Below are positions 1-8,730 of a DNA stretch of 64,000 nucleotides, piece by piece; positions within the stretch are counted from its first letter, which is position 1, and each line of letters starts with the position of its first letter. The notes beneath the pieces are model-generated. The model made no database searches. It was given only the letters and a program-made list of their open reading frames with translations, and had not been told where the DNA came from. The DNA comes from Teredinibacter turnerae (GTDB taxonomy: Bacteria > Pseudomonadota > Gammaproteobacteria > Pseudomonadales > Cellvibrionaceae): the NCBI RefSeq assembly GCF_037935975.1, contig NZ_CP149817.1:2914001-2978000 (forward strand), given 5' to 3'. Both the position numbers and the translations under genes were made by a program.

Positions 1-281
1 CTATTTAATAGTGCCGCCAATGAAACCATTATCAGTAACGAAAAGGTCAACACTATTGCGAGCACGGGCGCGATCCGCTTGTTCATTCGCTCAGTTAAGG
101 GTTCCGCCCTGCCAATTCCACCGCACGCACCACACATCAGTCCTTTGTGCTGTCTACGCGACCAAAAACCAAGTTCATTTTTCTTTATGCAAGCGGCACA
201 GCTAAAGCCATCTGGGCCATTCTGGCAGGTCCCAGTGCCAGAGCAGTGCTTACATTCATACAATGTGGAAACAACGTTCAT
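1..281 (-). CDS. Zinc-ribbon (DnaJ-like) membrane protein, 3' end cut by window
   Basis: Reading the minus strand from the ATG at 279-281 gives about 93 codons with no stop before the window edge. An AGGAAG ribosome site lies directly upstream. Cysteine pairs sit at residues 10/13, 28/31 and 50/53, with a further Cys19, in Gly-rich surroundings (CKHCSGTGTC, CGACGGIG). This looks like the zinc-binding repeats of DnaJ. A hydrophobic stretch at about residues 71-91 follows (APVLAIVLTFSLLIMVSLAA) and should be a membrane segment. I read it as a small zinc-ribbon membrane protein of unknown role. It converges on nothing visible and is separated from the PKS operon by the MITE. The missing C-terminus prevents a firmer call. 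Confidence 0.6.
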   Translation of the reverse strand, partial: MNVVSTLYECKHCSGTGTCQNGPDGFSCAACIKKNELGFWSRRQHKGLMCGACGGIGRAEPLTERMNKRIAPVLAIVLTFSLLIMVSLAALLN

Positions 282-527
282 TTTCTTCCTTAGTTTCAAC
301 ACCGCTATTTGTGGGCATGGGCGTAGCTGATTAATCCTATTCCTTTTTCAAACCCAAATATCAACGTGTATATTTCCACTAACTGGATTTTTAAACATTT
401 GTAGCTTTAGTTAATTTTACTGAACTGGGACAGCGTTAACGACAACTGTTCCGTCGCTCTTGGAAAAATGGTGTTTACCATATTGCTTCATTGCTTCGCC
501 CTACCTCCCCGAGACTGCCCCAAGCTA

Positions 528-870
528 GGGCCTGTTAACACTAATTCAATTCGCTCTGCTGGAGCCTGTATTTTCAGGATGAAAGGCATTTTTGGCGTTG
601 TTTAGCGGGCTAAACGAGCGAAAAATAACGCATCAGCCTGGAAATACAGGCCCAGCCCTGCGGGTTGCGGCTAAAATCCCGCTCTCAGCGTTGTTTATCG
701 CTCATTTGGAACAACCACTAAAACGCCGGGAGCGTTTTAGCGTGTAACCCCGCAGGGGTGAGGCATAGGGATATGCCGAACAATCTGCGCTCCAAACGTC
801 AGGGTGCCGCATCACTCGATAGCGAAATTTTAGCCGCAACAGAATGAATCGAATTAGTGTTAACAGGCCC
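528..870. mobile_element. MITE-like element with 30-bp class terminal inverted repeats and TA duplication
   Basis: The ends are inverted copies beginning GGGCCTGTTAACACTAATTC, extended for about 12 more bases with three differences. They are flanked on both sides by TA (526-527 and 871-872), as expected for IS630/Tc1-type transposition. The 343-bp interior has no credible gene. It is rich in hairpins: 564-578 with 637-651 (14 of 15 paired), 600-606 with 609-615, and 718-726 with 732-740. It is therefore a non-autonomous element. The right-hand TA plus the first element base rebuild the TAG stop of the SRPBCC gene. The hairpins may also end transcription of the PKS operon, which is inference. 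Confidence 0.75.
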
Positions 871-1325
871 TAAGATGCTCTCGCGAGCTGTTGCGACTCC
901 ACTTGGTGTTTAAGCGCCCTGTTCATGGCCTCGAACCCTGCGCGGGCGCCGGATTCTATTTTTTTCCAACTCAGCCCAACGAGAATGCCGCTGTAGGCCT
1001 CTTGGTTCACAAACAAACACTGGTTGGATGAGGTGCTTGAAATATCAAATCGATGCACACTATCGAATAAGCCGCCGATAAGAAATTTGCTTGTCCAGCA
1101 CAAAGACTTTGCGCTTTCAAACTCGCAAATTTTGGTTTTGAATTGCATTCGCTGGGAATCCTTAAATGCGACTGAAATCGTAACGTTCTCGTGAAGCTGC
1201 GCCGTGCCCTTAACATCAACCATAAACGGGTTCCAGTTTTGATACGCGTGAAAATCGGTTAAGGTTTGCCATACTTGGTGGCTCGGTGCATCAATTTGAA
1301 TTTGAGTAACGATTTCTTTGCTCAC
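870..1325 (-). CDS. SRPBCC-family protein (polyketide cyclase/dehydratase-like)
   Basis: This 151-aa protein opens with the typical START-fold strand and helix (IVTQIQIDAPSHQVWQTLTD, then WNPF at about 31-34) of the SRPBCC/polyketide_cyc2 superfamily. It is a single domain with no signal peptide. The GTG start overlaps the TGA of the enoylreductase gene by four bases, so it is translationally coupled and belongs to the PKS operon. Members of this fold bind hydrophobic ligands, and some cyclise or dehydrate polyketides. A tailoring or product-binding role is inference, and many SRPBCC proteins near operons are simple ligand binders. Its stop codon lies on the edge of the MITE, and removing the element would leave the same TAG. 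Confidence 0.75.
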   Translation of the reverse strand: MSKEIVTQIQIDAPSHQVWQTLTDFHAYQNWNPFMVDVKGTAQLHENVTISVAFKDSQRMQFKTKICEFESAKSLCWTSKFLIGGLFDSVHRFDISSTSSNQCLFVNQEAYSGILVGLSWKKIESGARAGFEAMNRALKHQVESQQLARAS

Positions 1326-2689
1326 AGGGCGTCCACCTCCGCCAGCATAAAGCGGTTAACATAATCCTGGGCACCTTGCATGAGCTGGCTCGCAATATTA
1401 GCGACGTATCGATTTCTCCAGGACTCCAGTTCCGTGCCCTTAACCCACTGGTTAAACGAACCCAACGCCGGGCCGCACTGAACCTGGTAATTAACCCGCT
1501 GTTGCCTTTCGCCACGCAGCGCCATGCGGGTCCCATGAATAAAGTACCATTTAAACACCAACGCCATTTTATGCTTGGGTGACTCTACGGCCTTTTTAAC
1601 TTCTTCCGGGCGAGCGCGAAGATAAAACGCTTCGGTTTCCTGCCAGATTTCGTCGATTGAACGGGTAAATATCTGCTTCTCGAGCTTAGTGATAACGTCA
1701 CGAGGAATAGCATCCAGACTGTCGTAGTTTTTGTAAAGCTCGTAGAGCTTGTTAGCGCGCACGTGGAAAAGGCTTCCCTTTTTAAGCACTTGTACTTTTG
1801 CCCCCAGTTCAAACATATCGCCCGCTGGCACTATCGCCATATCCTGAGGTTGGGCTTTTTCAAGCATGTCTTTCACATCCTCGCTTACGCCCGCTTCCAC
1901 AGTGCATTGGTTAATGCTGCCGGTAACCACAAAATCGGCACCGAGCATAAAAGCAGCAGCAATCGCCTGGGGTGTGCCCAAGCCGCCCGCCGCACCAACT
2001 CGCACTTTCTGACTATAGCCGAATTGCAAGTTAAGCTCGTCTGCAATGGAGCGTATTGCGGGAAACAACACTGTAATTACACCCTGGTCGGTGTGGCCAC
2101 CGGAATCGGCTTCCACACAAATGTCGTCCGCCATCGGTATTGAAGGAGCCAGCTCTGCTTGCCGGGGAGTTATTAAACCCTGCTGTAATAAATCCTGTAC
2201 TTTTTCTGCGGGCGGCGGCGAAAGAAAGCGCATTGCCACCTCCGGACGAGACACTTTGCCAATTATGCGGTGGGCACACTGTATTTGTCCGTCTGGTGCG
2301 CGGCTTGCGCCGGTTAAACGATAGTAGACGAGTGCATCGGAAATACTAATATAAGAAGCGGCCTCGATTACCGACACACCCTTTTCCAAATAGAGACGAA
2401 TTAACGCCATCTCTTTTTCCGGTTCTTCAAAATTACTTAGCATGTTCATGCCGAAAGGTTTGTTCGCGCCGACGCGACGTTTTATTTCGTCGATATTTTC
2501 CGCGACTTGTGGCATTTTCAACCCACCTGTTCCCAGGAAGCTCAGCATCGATTGTTCAGCCATAGCGCACACCAAATCAACAGATGCAATTCCTTTGTAC
2601 ATAGCTCCAGCAATATAAGCACTGCGCACGTTGTAGGTTTGCAAAAACTGGCGGTTGCCAAGCTGGATAGTACGCCCGATGGAATTCAT
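1322..2689 (-). CDS. Trans-acting enoylreductase, PfaD/PksE family
   Basis: This 455-aa protein is an FMN-dependent TIM-barrel reductase of the PfaD family. Family hallmarks are visible: FLGTGGLKMPQV near residue 51, PFGMN near 78, VEADSGGHTDQG near 193-205, AAGGLGTPQAIAAAFMLGAD near 233, and VTGSINQ shortly after. In trans-AT PKSs such enzymes reduce enoyl-ACP intermediates in trans. Here no module carries an integrated ER domain, so any saturated position in the product would depend on this protein. Likely substrates are the products of the DH-KR modules (1, 4, 9), which is inference. The ATG at 2689 is preceded by AAGGA about ten bases upstream. An 87-bp gap without recognisable signals separates it from the thioesterase gene, and it overlaps the next gene by GTGA. 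Confidence 0.92.
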   Translation of the reverse strand: MNSIGRTIQLGNRQFLQTYNVRSAYIAGAMYKGIASVDLVCAMAEQSMLSFLGTGGLKMPQVAENIDEIKRRVGANKPFGMNMLSNFEEPEKEMALIRLYLEKGVSVIEAASYISISDALVYYRLTGASRAPDGQIQCAHRIIGKVSRPEVAMRFLSPPPAEKVQDLLQQGLITPRQAELAPSIPMADDICVEADSGGHTDQGVITVLFPAIRSIADELNLQFGYSQKVRVGAAGGLGTPQAIAAAFMLGADFVVTGSINQCTVEAGVSEDVKDMLEKAQPQDMAIVPAGDMFELGAKVQVLKKGSLFHVRANKLYELYKNYDSLDAIPRDVITKLEKQIFTRSIDEIWQETEAFYLRARPEEVKKAVESPKHKMALVFKWYFIHGTRMALRGERQQRVNYQVQCGPALGSFNQWVKGTELESWRNRYVANIASQLMQGAQDYVNRFMLAEVDAL

Positions 2690-2776
2690 AAATTCACGGT
2701 CCTTCTCTCTGTGTAAACTTCGACGCTATGCAGACCTTGATGCATGTATCGACGCTCCGGGTAGCTGATGAAAAAA

Positions 2777-3583
2777 TTACGATGGCACACCGCTATTGCG
2801 CAGCGAGTCCTGCGCGTTAGCGCCGGTGGCGACTGTGCTTTGAATTAGCATGGTAAGCCGCTGCGCAATATCCGCATGTGCGTTCAACGGGAAGAAGTGA
2901 CCCCCTTCCCACAAGTGAAATTCACGTTGCAACAAGAAATAGCGATTCCACCCTATGACTTCCTGCACCGGGGCGAAAGTATCGTTCTCGCCTGCCCAGA
3001 TGGCGACTGGTAGTGCGAAGGGTCGATCCGGGGAGCCACTAAAGCGCTCAAAAATCCCCATATCGTTTTTAATAATGGGCAAAAACAATTCCCGCATTCC
3101 CTGGTTTTCCACCAGTTCTTTGGGAATTCCCCCGTGCACCTGTAATTTTGCGATAAAAGCATCATCATCCAGGTGCGATGATGGGTCTTTAATCACCACA
3201 TCTGGCGGCCGGCTTGCAGAAGCTACAACCAGTTTCGGCATAGGTAACGCGCGATTGCGAAATTCGTTACATAAGGCGAAAGCTAGTCGCCCCCCGAGAC
3301 TGTGGCCAAAGATAACCAGTGGTAACTCGGTAAGCATGCTGAACTCGGGTTCAAGGTCTGCTACCAGTTCATCAATGGAATGACACAAAGGCTCGGAAAA
3401 CCGATTCCCGTGACCGGGCATTTGATACGCCAGCGCGCCTATGTCGTCGGGTAATAGCGACATGGTTTGGTAGAAACTCGTCGCATTCCCGCCGGCAAAC
3501 GGAAGCATCAGCAGGCGAACTTTCGGCGCGGCCACGTCCTGCGCAGTTACAAATCGACTTGGTTTTTTCACGTTATCACTCAT
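2777..3583 (-). CDS. Type II thioesterase (alpha/beta hydrolase)
   Basis: This 268-aa protein has the layout of stand-alone editing thioesterases of PKS/NRPS systems: LLMLPFAGGNA near residue 25, MPGHG at 55-59, the nucleophile elbow GHSLGG with Ser95, an aspartate in WAGENDTFAP, and a histidine in WEGGHFFP. Such enzymes remove aberrant acyl groups from stalled carrier proteins. Its ATG overlaps the TGA of the monooxygenase gene (ATGA), so the two are translationally coupled. An assembly line with two apparently non-elongating KSs and one AT serving all modules would plausibly need this proofreading. Acting as an acyl hydrolase for the AT, or in release, cannot be excluded. Confidence 0.88.
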   Translation of the reverse strand: MSDNVKKPSRFVTAQDVAAPKVRLLMLPFAGGNATSFYQTMSLLPDDIGALAYQMPGHGNRFSEPLCHSIDELVADLEPEFSMLTELPLVIFGHSLGGRLAFALCNEFRNRALPMPKLVVASASRPPDVVIKDPSSHLDDDAFIAKLQVHGGIPKELVENQGMRELFLPIIKNDMGIFERFSGSPDRPFALPVAIWAGENDTFAPVQEVIGWNRYFLLQREFHLWEGGHFFPLNAHADIAQRLTMLIQSTVATGANAQDSLRNSGVPS

Positions 3584-4713
3584 GCGTTTAGGGTATTTCG
3601 CTCGTAGTACCAGGAGAGCGGATGTTTGGCGGAATGACGGGCCACCTGCTCCACCTTGGGTGCAGCATCGGCTTTGGAGACCTGTTGAAACGCCGCTTTC
3701 ACTTCGTCCAACTTCGGTAACGCTGCGAGCACAGTTTCAAATTCGAGGCCAAAATCCACAAAACAGGCGACTTCATCGGTGCCGACCTTTTTAAGTTTCT
3801 CTGCAAACGCGATGCACTTTTCCACGGTGCCAAACATGGCCCGCTTTTCGAACATATCATCGAACACGGCCTGTAGTAGAATGGCTTTTTCATCCTTGCT
3901 AACCACCCGTTCCTTGGCCCCGCTGATACTTTTATCGTCGTTGGTCGCTTTCACGAATTCGGACAAATACTGTTTCATTGGGGTTTCCACCAAGGCTTTT
4001 ACCTCGGCGTTGCTATCGCCAACAAAAGTATGGACGGCGGTGGTCACCACACCTAATGCAGGGTCCAGGCCAGCTTCTTCGCGCGCCTGCCGGTAAGCGA
4101 CAATATTGCTTTCGAGCGCCTCCCAGTTATTTAACAAAGAAAGTATATTAAGCCCCCTGCGGCCCGCGTCTTTCCACACTTCCGGGCTCGAGCTGGACAC
4201 CAGCCACATTGGCAGCTCTTTTTGCACTGGCTTGGGGTGCACCGAAACCTGGGTAAGCTCACCATCCACACCTTTAAACTCCAGCGATTCTCCCGCCCAG
4301 AGCTTGCGTAAATCGTCGATACCTTTGTAGGTGACGGCTTTACGATCCTGATAGTTTTCGGGGAAAAATACAAAATCGCGCTTATGCCAGCCTGAAGCAA
4401 TCCCCAGTCCGGCGCGGCCGTTGGATAATTGGTCAATCATCGCCCACTCTTCCGCCACTCGTACCGGGTGGTGGTGTGGCAGCACCACACAGCCCGCTCT
4501 CAAGTGCAAACGCGAAGTTGCCTGACTTAAAGCTGCTGAAAGCACGGATGGATTGGGAAAGGAGCCACCGAACTCCTGAAAGTGACGCTCTGGTGTCCAC
4601 AATGCCTGATAGCCGTGCTGGTCGAAATATTGCGCTGCACGGGTAATAAACTGGTAGCGCTGTTGAACTGAAAAGCTGTCTTCTGCTGAAAAAATAAATC
4701 CGCTGAATTCCAT
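3580..4713 (-). CDS. Luciferase-like FMN-dependent monooxygenase (MupA/Atu3671 type)
   Basis: This 377-aa protein begins MEFSGFIFSAEDS and continues with ALWTPERHFQEFGGSFPNP, RLHLRAGCVVLPHHHPVRVA and GRAGLGIASGWHKRDFVFFP. These are hallmarks of the bacterial-luciferase fold subgroup that includes MupA of mupirocin biosynthesis and similar enzymes tied to PKS/NRPS carriers. Known members use FMNH2 and oxygen to hydroxylate or otherwise oxidise carrier-bound or free acyl chains. Here it probably introduces an oxygen function into the polyketide; position and chemistry are not predictable from sequence. It begins 15 bp after the stop of the last PKS gene with an AAGGAG site seven bases from the ATG, and it ends in a four-base overlap with the thioesterase gene. 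Confidence 0.88.
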   Translation of the reverse strand: MEFSGFIFSAEDSFSVQQRYQFITRAAQYFDQHGYQALWTPERHFQEFGGSFPNPSVLSAALSQATSRLHLRAGCVVLPHHHPVRVAEEWAMIDQLSNGRAGLGIASGWHKRDFVFFPENYQDRKAVTYKGIDDLRKLWAGESLEFKGVDGELTQVSVHPKPVQKELPMWLVSSSSPEVWKDAGRRGLNILSLLNNWEALESNIVAYRQAREEAGLDPALGVVTTAVHTFVGDSNAEVKALVETPMKQYLSEFVKATNDDKSISGAKERVVSKDEKAILLQAVFDDMFEKRAMFGTVEKCIAFAEKLKKVGTDEVACFVDFGLEFETVLAALPKLDEVKAAFQQVSKADAAPKVEQVARHSAKHPLSWYYERNTLNA

Positions 4714-4728
4714 GGTGCGCTCCTTAAC

Positions 4729-7700
4729 TTAGGCGTGGTCTGCGTTATCGTCGACAGTGACTTGCGCCAATATGCTTTTCGATAACTCAACCAGTTTACG
4801 ATCATGGCAGATCGAGTAATGGTCTGCCTCCACATCAATTATATTTAGCTGACCTTTTACATAGGGTTCGAAACCATTGCTGCGATCTTCCACGGTCACA
4901 CGAACTTCCGGCATGCCATAAATATTGTCCGCTGCAATAAATCCTTGCGTGGCATGAAACAAGAGTACGTTAATGGACTCAGGTAAGGATTCTGGCTGAT
5001 AACCGGTAAGGGCGTCATTGTTGGTTAAAATCGTATTGTAATTATTTTCAACCAATTGATAGATTTCGTCGTAGGTTAAGCTGGTTTTACCACCTTGCAA
5101 AAACTGACTGACCACATCAAATTGCTGGTTCAAAGGCAGACCATCAACATGATCCAGGCGCAATTCGTCTGTAATCTTAAAGCGCCGTGCAAAGTTGTTG
5201 GCGACCAGTAACAATGCCATTACATCGAAGTTCTCGACCTCAACATTAGTAATGTCGATTGAACCAAATGTCTCAGTGTTTGGCATAAAGGAATCGATCA
5301 TAACCAGCATTTCGACAGGCTTACCCAGCTCGGCAAGCTGGCGACACATTTCGTAGGCAACCACGCCCCCGAACGAGTAGCCACCAATAATATAAGGGCC
5401 GTCCGGATTCTCAGTTTGAATGCTCTCAATGTAGTGCGACGCCATTTGCTTAATGGACGGCAACAAGTGTAAATCGCCATCCACCGTGAACTGCTCAATG
5501 CCCAGTACAGGGCAGGCTTTACCCAAGTGGTGCGCAAGATTTAGGGTGAACGAGACATCGCCAAATAATGTGTGTACCCAAAATGTCGGCGTCTTATCGC
5601 CTTCGCGGTTAACAAAAACCAGTGGAAAATCATGCTGCTGACCGGGCGCCAGTACGTTGTAGGTTTTTTCGTATTGAGTGACCGCCAAACGACTGAGGCA
5701 CTCTGTTGTATTCAGGCGCAACACGCTCGCTGGCGGTACCAGTATTTTTGCCAGATTAACTTCTTCACCCTCGTAGGAAAGAATAATTTCACTGTCGTAG
5801 GCATTCACCCACACCGGCGGCATGTAACCCGTTAACAGGGGAATTAATCGTTGAGCATTTAGCATTAACGCGTCGAACCATCCATCGAAGGCCGCACGCG
5901 GCATTAACTCGAGCGCCATCTCCTGAATTTCATGAATTTTTTCTGGCTCGCTCATGGACTCATAGGCAACAGTGGAGCGGCCGCGCCACACGGTCGAGCA
6001 AGTGGTCGCGAGATCGGTCAGGAAGTTGCCCTGGTCGAGGAATTTGCCGTGCTGTGGACTGATAAATTTTAAATGGGTGGTTATCCCGCGCTGCTTCTGA
6101 ATCATTTGCGCGAGCCCGACAGAAAATTCCGCCATATAGCCTTTGGTCACCAGTACCAGCTCGTTGCATTCCACGGCGGCCAGTTGGGTGATCACCGCGT
6201 CAAAAATGCTGTTAACCGATGGTGGAGTGTCTGCCAACGACCATTCCAAGCCAAGAATCTGGACATCCTGAGATGTTTCCATCCAGTTTAATGCCCAACT
6301 GAGTTCGCCGCTGACATCGGCAATAAACAACCACGCTGTTTGCATCTGCGCGGAGCCAAACTGACTGATGCGCACCCGCACGGCGGGTGTTGTGTCTTCG
6401 GAATCGGCTGCCGCTGATGAGGTATTTAGCTCCGGCTTAACGCTGGTGTTGCTTTCGATAAATTGACTTAATCGCAATACCGTCGGCTCTTCAATAATCG
6501 CCGACATCGCCAGGTTTTCACCGTAGCGCTGCTGAACCTTCTGCATTACACGCAAGCCAATAATGGAATCGATGCCGTATTCCGGAAATGGCTTGTCGTC
6601 TACGAGGTTCCCCGCCTCTATATCCAGTGCATCCACAATAATAGTGCGCACATCGGCTTGGATCTGTTCACTAAAGGATAAGGTAGATTCAGGCGTGTCG
6701 GACGCTTTCTCGGCTACATCTTTTTGTTTAGGGGTTTCTGCCAGTACCGTAGCCGCAGGCTGACGCGTCGTTGTGTTAGATACGTTATCCTGTGCTGCGC
6801 TTTTAGCCAGTGCTGCCGCCGGTTTAACCGTTGCAGGCGCTGCTGTTGCGGGGCTTGTGCTGGTGCTTGGGCTTTGAGATGGAGCTGGAACTGGAGCTGG
6901 AGTTGAGACCGGCGCAGGGTTTGTTTGAGTTTTCGGCTCAATTGCAGCTGCAGGGGCAGGAACGACGGCAGCCGCAGAGGCTTTTGGCCAGTAGCGCGTT
7001 TGCTTAAACGGAACAGGTGGCAAACTCAAGCGACGCATTGGGCCAGACCTATCGCCGGTCATGTTCCCGACCAAGGGCAGCGTCAGGGGTACGTGGTTTA
7101 CCCACAACTTCGCTAATTTACCCCAGTTTTTCTGAGCGATAACAGATTCCAAAATTGCCGCTGTGTCCTCTGCATCGAATAACGCCTGCCCGGCGACATT
7201 GACCGCCGGGCTGACAAATGCTTTAGACGCTGCAGGGTCACTACAGAATTTCTCGAGCTGCGTATACAAATCCTTCGTGCTACTAACCACAAACGCCAGA
7301 CGCTTCACATCCTGACTGCGCGACATTTGCAGGGTAAAACACAAGTCCGCGATTTCCACCTGTGCCTGCATGGAAAGCCATAGTTTTAGACTGCTGGCAT
7401 AGGCTTCCAACTGTTCTTGAGTTGGCGCACTGATGGTAGCCAGAAAGGGGCCCACTGGAAGTTCGCGATACGCTGCCTGTGCCGGAGCCTCACCTACAAT
7501 TATATGCGAGTTCACGCCGCCAAAACCGAATGAACTTACGCCAGCATAACGCGCGCGCTCATGATTTACCCAGGGCGTCAACTGGCGGTTGAGATACAAA
7601 CAGGAATCGTCCAGATCGATTAACGGGTTAACCGTATCCAGCCCCGCGATCGCCGGCAACATTTTGTTTTCAAGGCACAAAACGGTTTTTATTAAGCCCG

Positions 7701-8730
7701 CAATGCCCGCTGCTGTTTCCAGGTGACCAATATTGGTTTTAACGGCACCCAACGCACAAGGCGCATTACTTTGTGCAAAAACCGCTTTGAGTGCATTAAT
7801 TTCCACAGGGTCACCCAGTGCAGTGCCGGTACCGTGGGTTTCGATGTAGGTTAACGCTTCCGGGTCTAAACCTGCATCGGCCAATGCGCGTTGCACTACT
7901 TTTTTCTGGGCACCTACGTTAGGCGCGGTTAACGACGTCGCCCGGCCACCGTGCCCTACCGCCGTACCGGCCACGCACGCATAGATGTGATCCCCATCGG
8001 CCTGAGCTTGTGCCAGCGGTTTTACCCAGATGCCCGCACAGCCTTCCCCGCGGGCATAACCGTCTGCACTGGCGTCAAACGTGTGACAGCTACCGCTAGC
8101 GGACAACATACCGCTCTTTGCAAACGCAGCATGACCGGTTTCATCCAGCATTAAGTTAACGCCGCCAACCAACGCGCTGCTACATTCGCCATTGCGAATG
8201 GCTTGAACCGCGCGGTGCACGGCAACAAGCGAACTGGAACACGCGGTATTTATGGGTTCGCTGGGGCCAGTAAGGTCGAGCAAATAAGAAATTCGGTTAA
8301 CGAGTACACTGTGCACATTACCCGTCGCCATATGACCATCAACATCTTCACCTGCGGCGACTAACAACTGGCCATAGCTGTTTGCGCCGACGCCGACAAA
8401 AACCCCGGTGTCTGTTCCAGCCAATTGCGTGTGGTGATAACCGGCATCGGCAATGGTGTGAAACAGCGTTTGCAGCATCAGCCTGTGCTGCGGGTCCATG
8501 AGGCGTGCTTCGCGTGGCGATATCTGGAAAAACTCCGCATCGAACATATCGATATCATCAATAAAGCCGCCGGTATTATAGGTAAGATTGGTTTCCGGAA
8601 TAACAATACCGCTGGCATCGAACCGATCAGATGGAATAGTGGTAATTGCCTGTTCGCCAGCAAGCAGATTCTGCCAAAACTGGTTTAAATCCCGACTGCC
8701 AGGAAACTGGCCGGACATGCCGATAATCGC
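4729..8730 (-). other. PKS module 11: KS11-ACP11-degenerate TE-TE (chain release)
   Basis: KS11 has the active Cys in NTACSSS (Asp replaced by Asn before it), ETHGTGT and TNIGHLE, so it should condense. There is no KR or DH, so the last extension should leave a beta-keto group. After ACP11 (GIDSI) comes a roughly 160-residue hydrolase-like segment (TAWLFIADVSG, VTKGYMAEFSVG) that lacks the GxSxG nucleophile. The final TE follows with GYSFGG, MIDSFMP and DHYSIC as Ser/Asp/His. Hydrolysis and macrolactonisation are both possible. Confidence 0.85.

Noticed and set aside
11-330. Two overlapping plus-strand frames at the left edge
   Set aside because: The opposite strand encodes a zinc-ribbon protein with regular Cys pairs and a good ribosome site, which explains the open frames.
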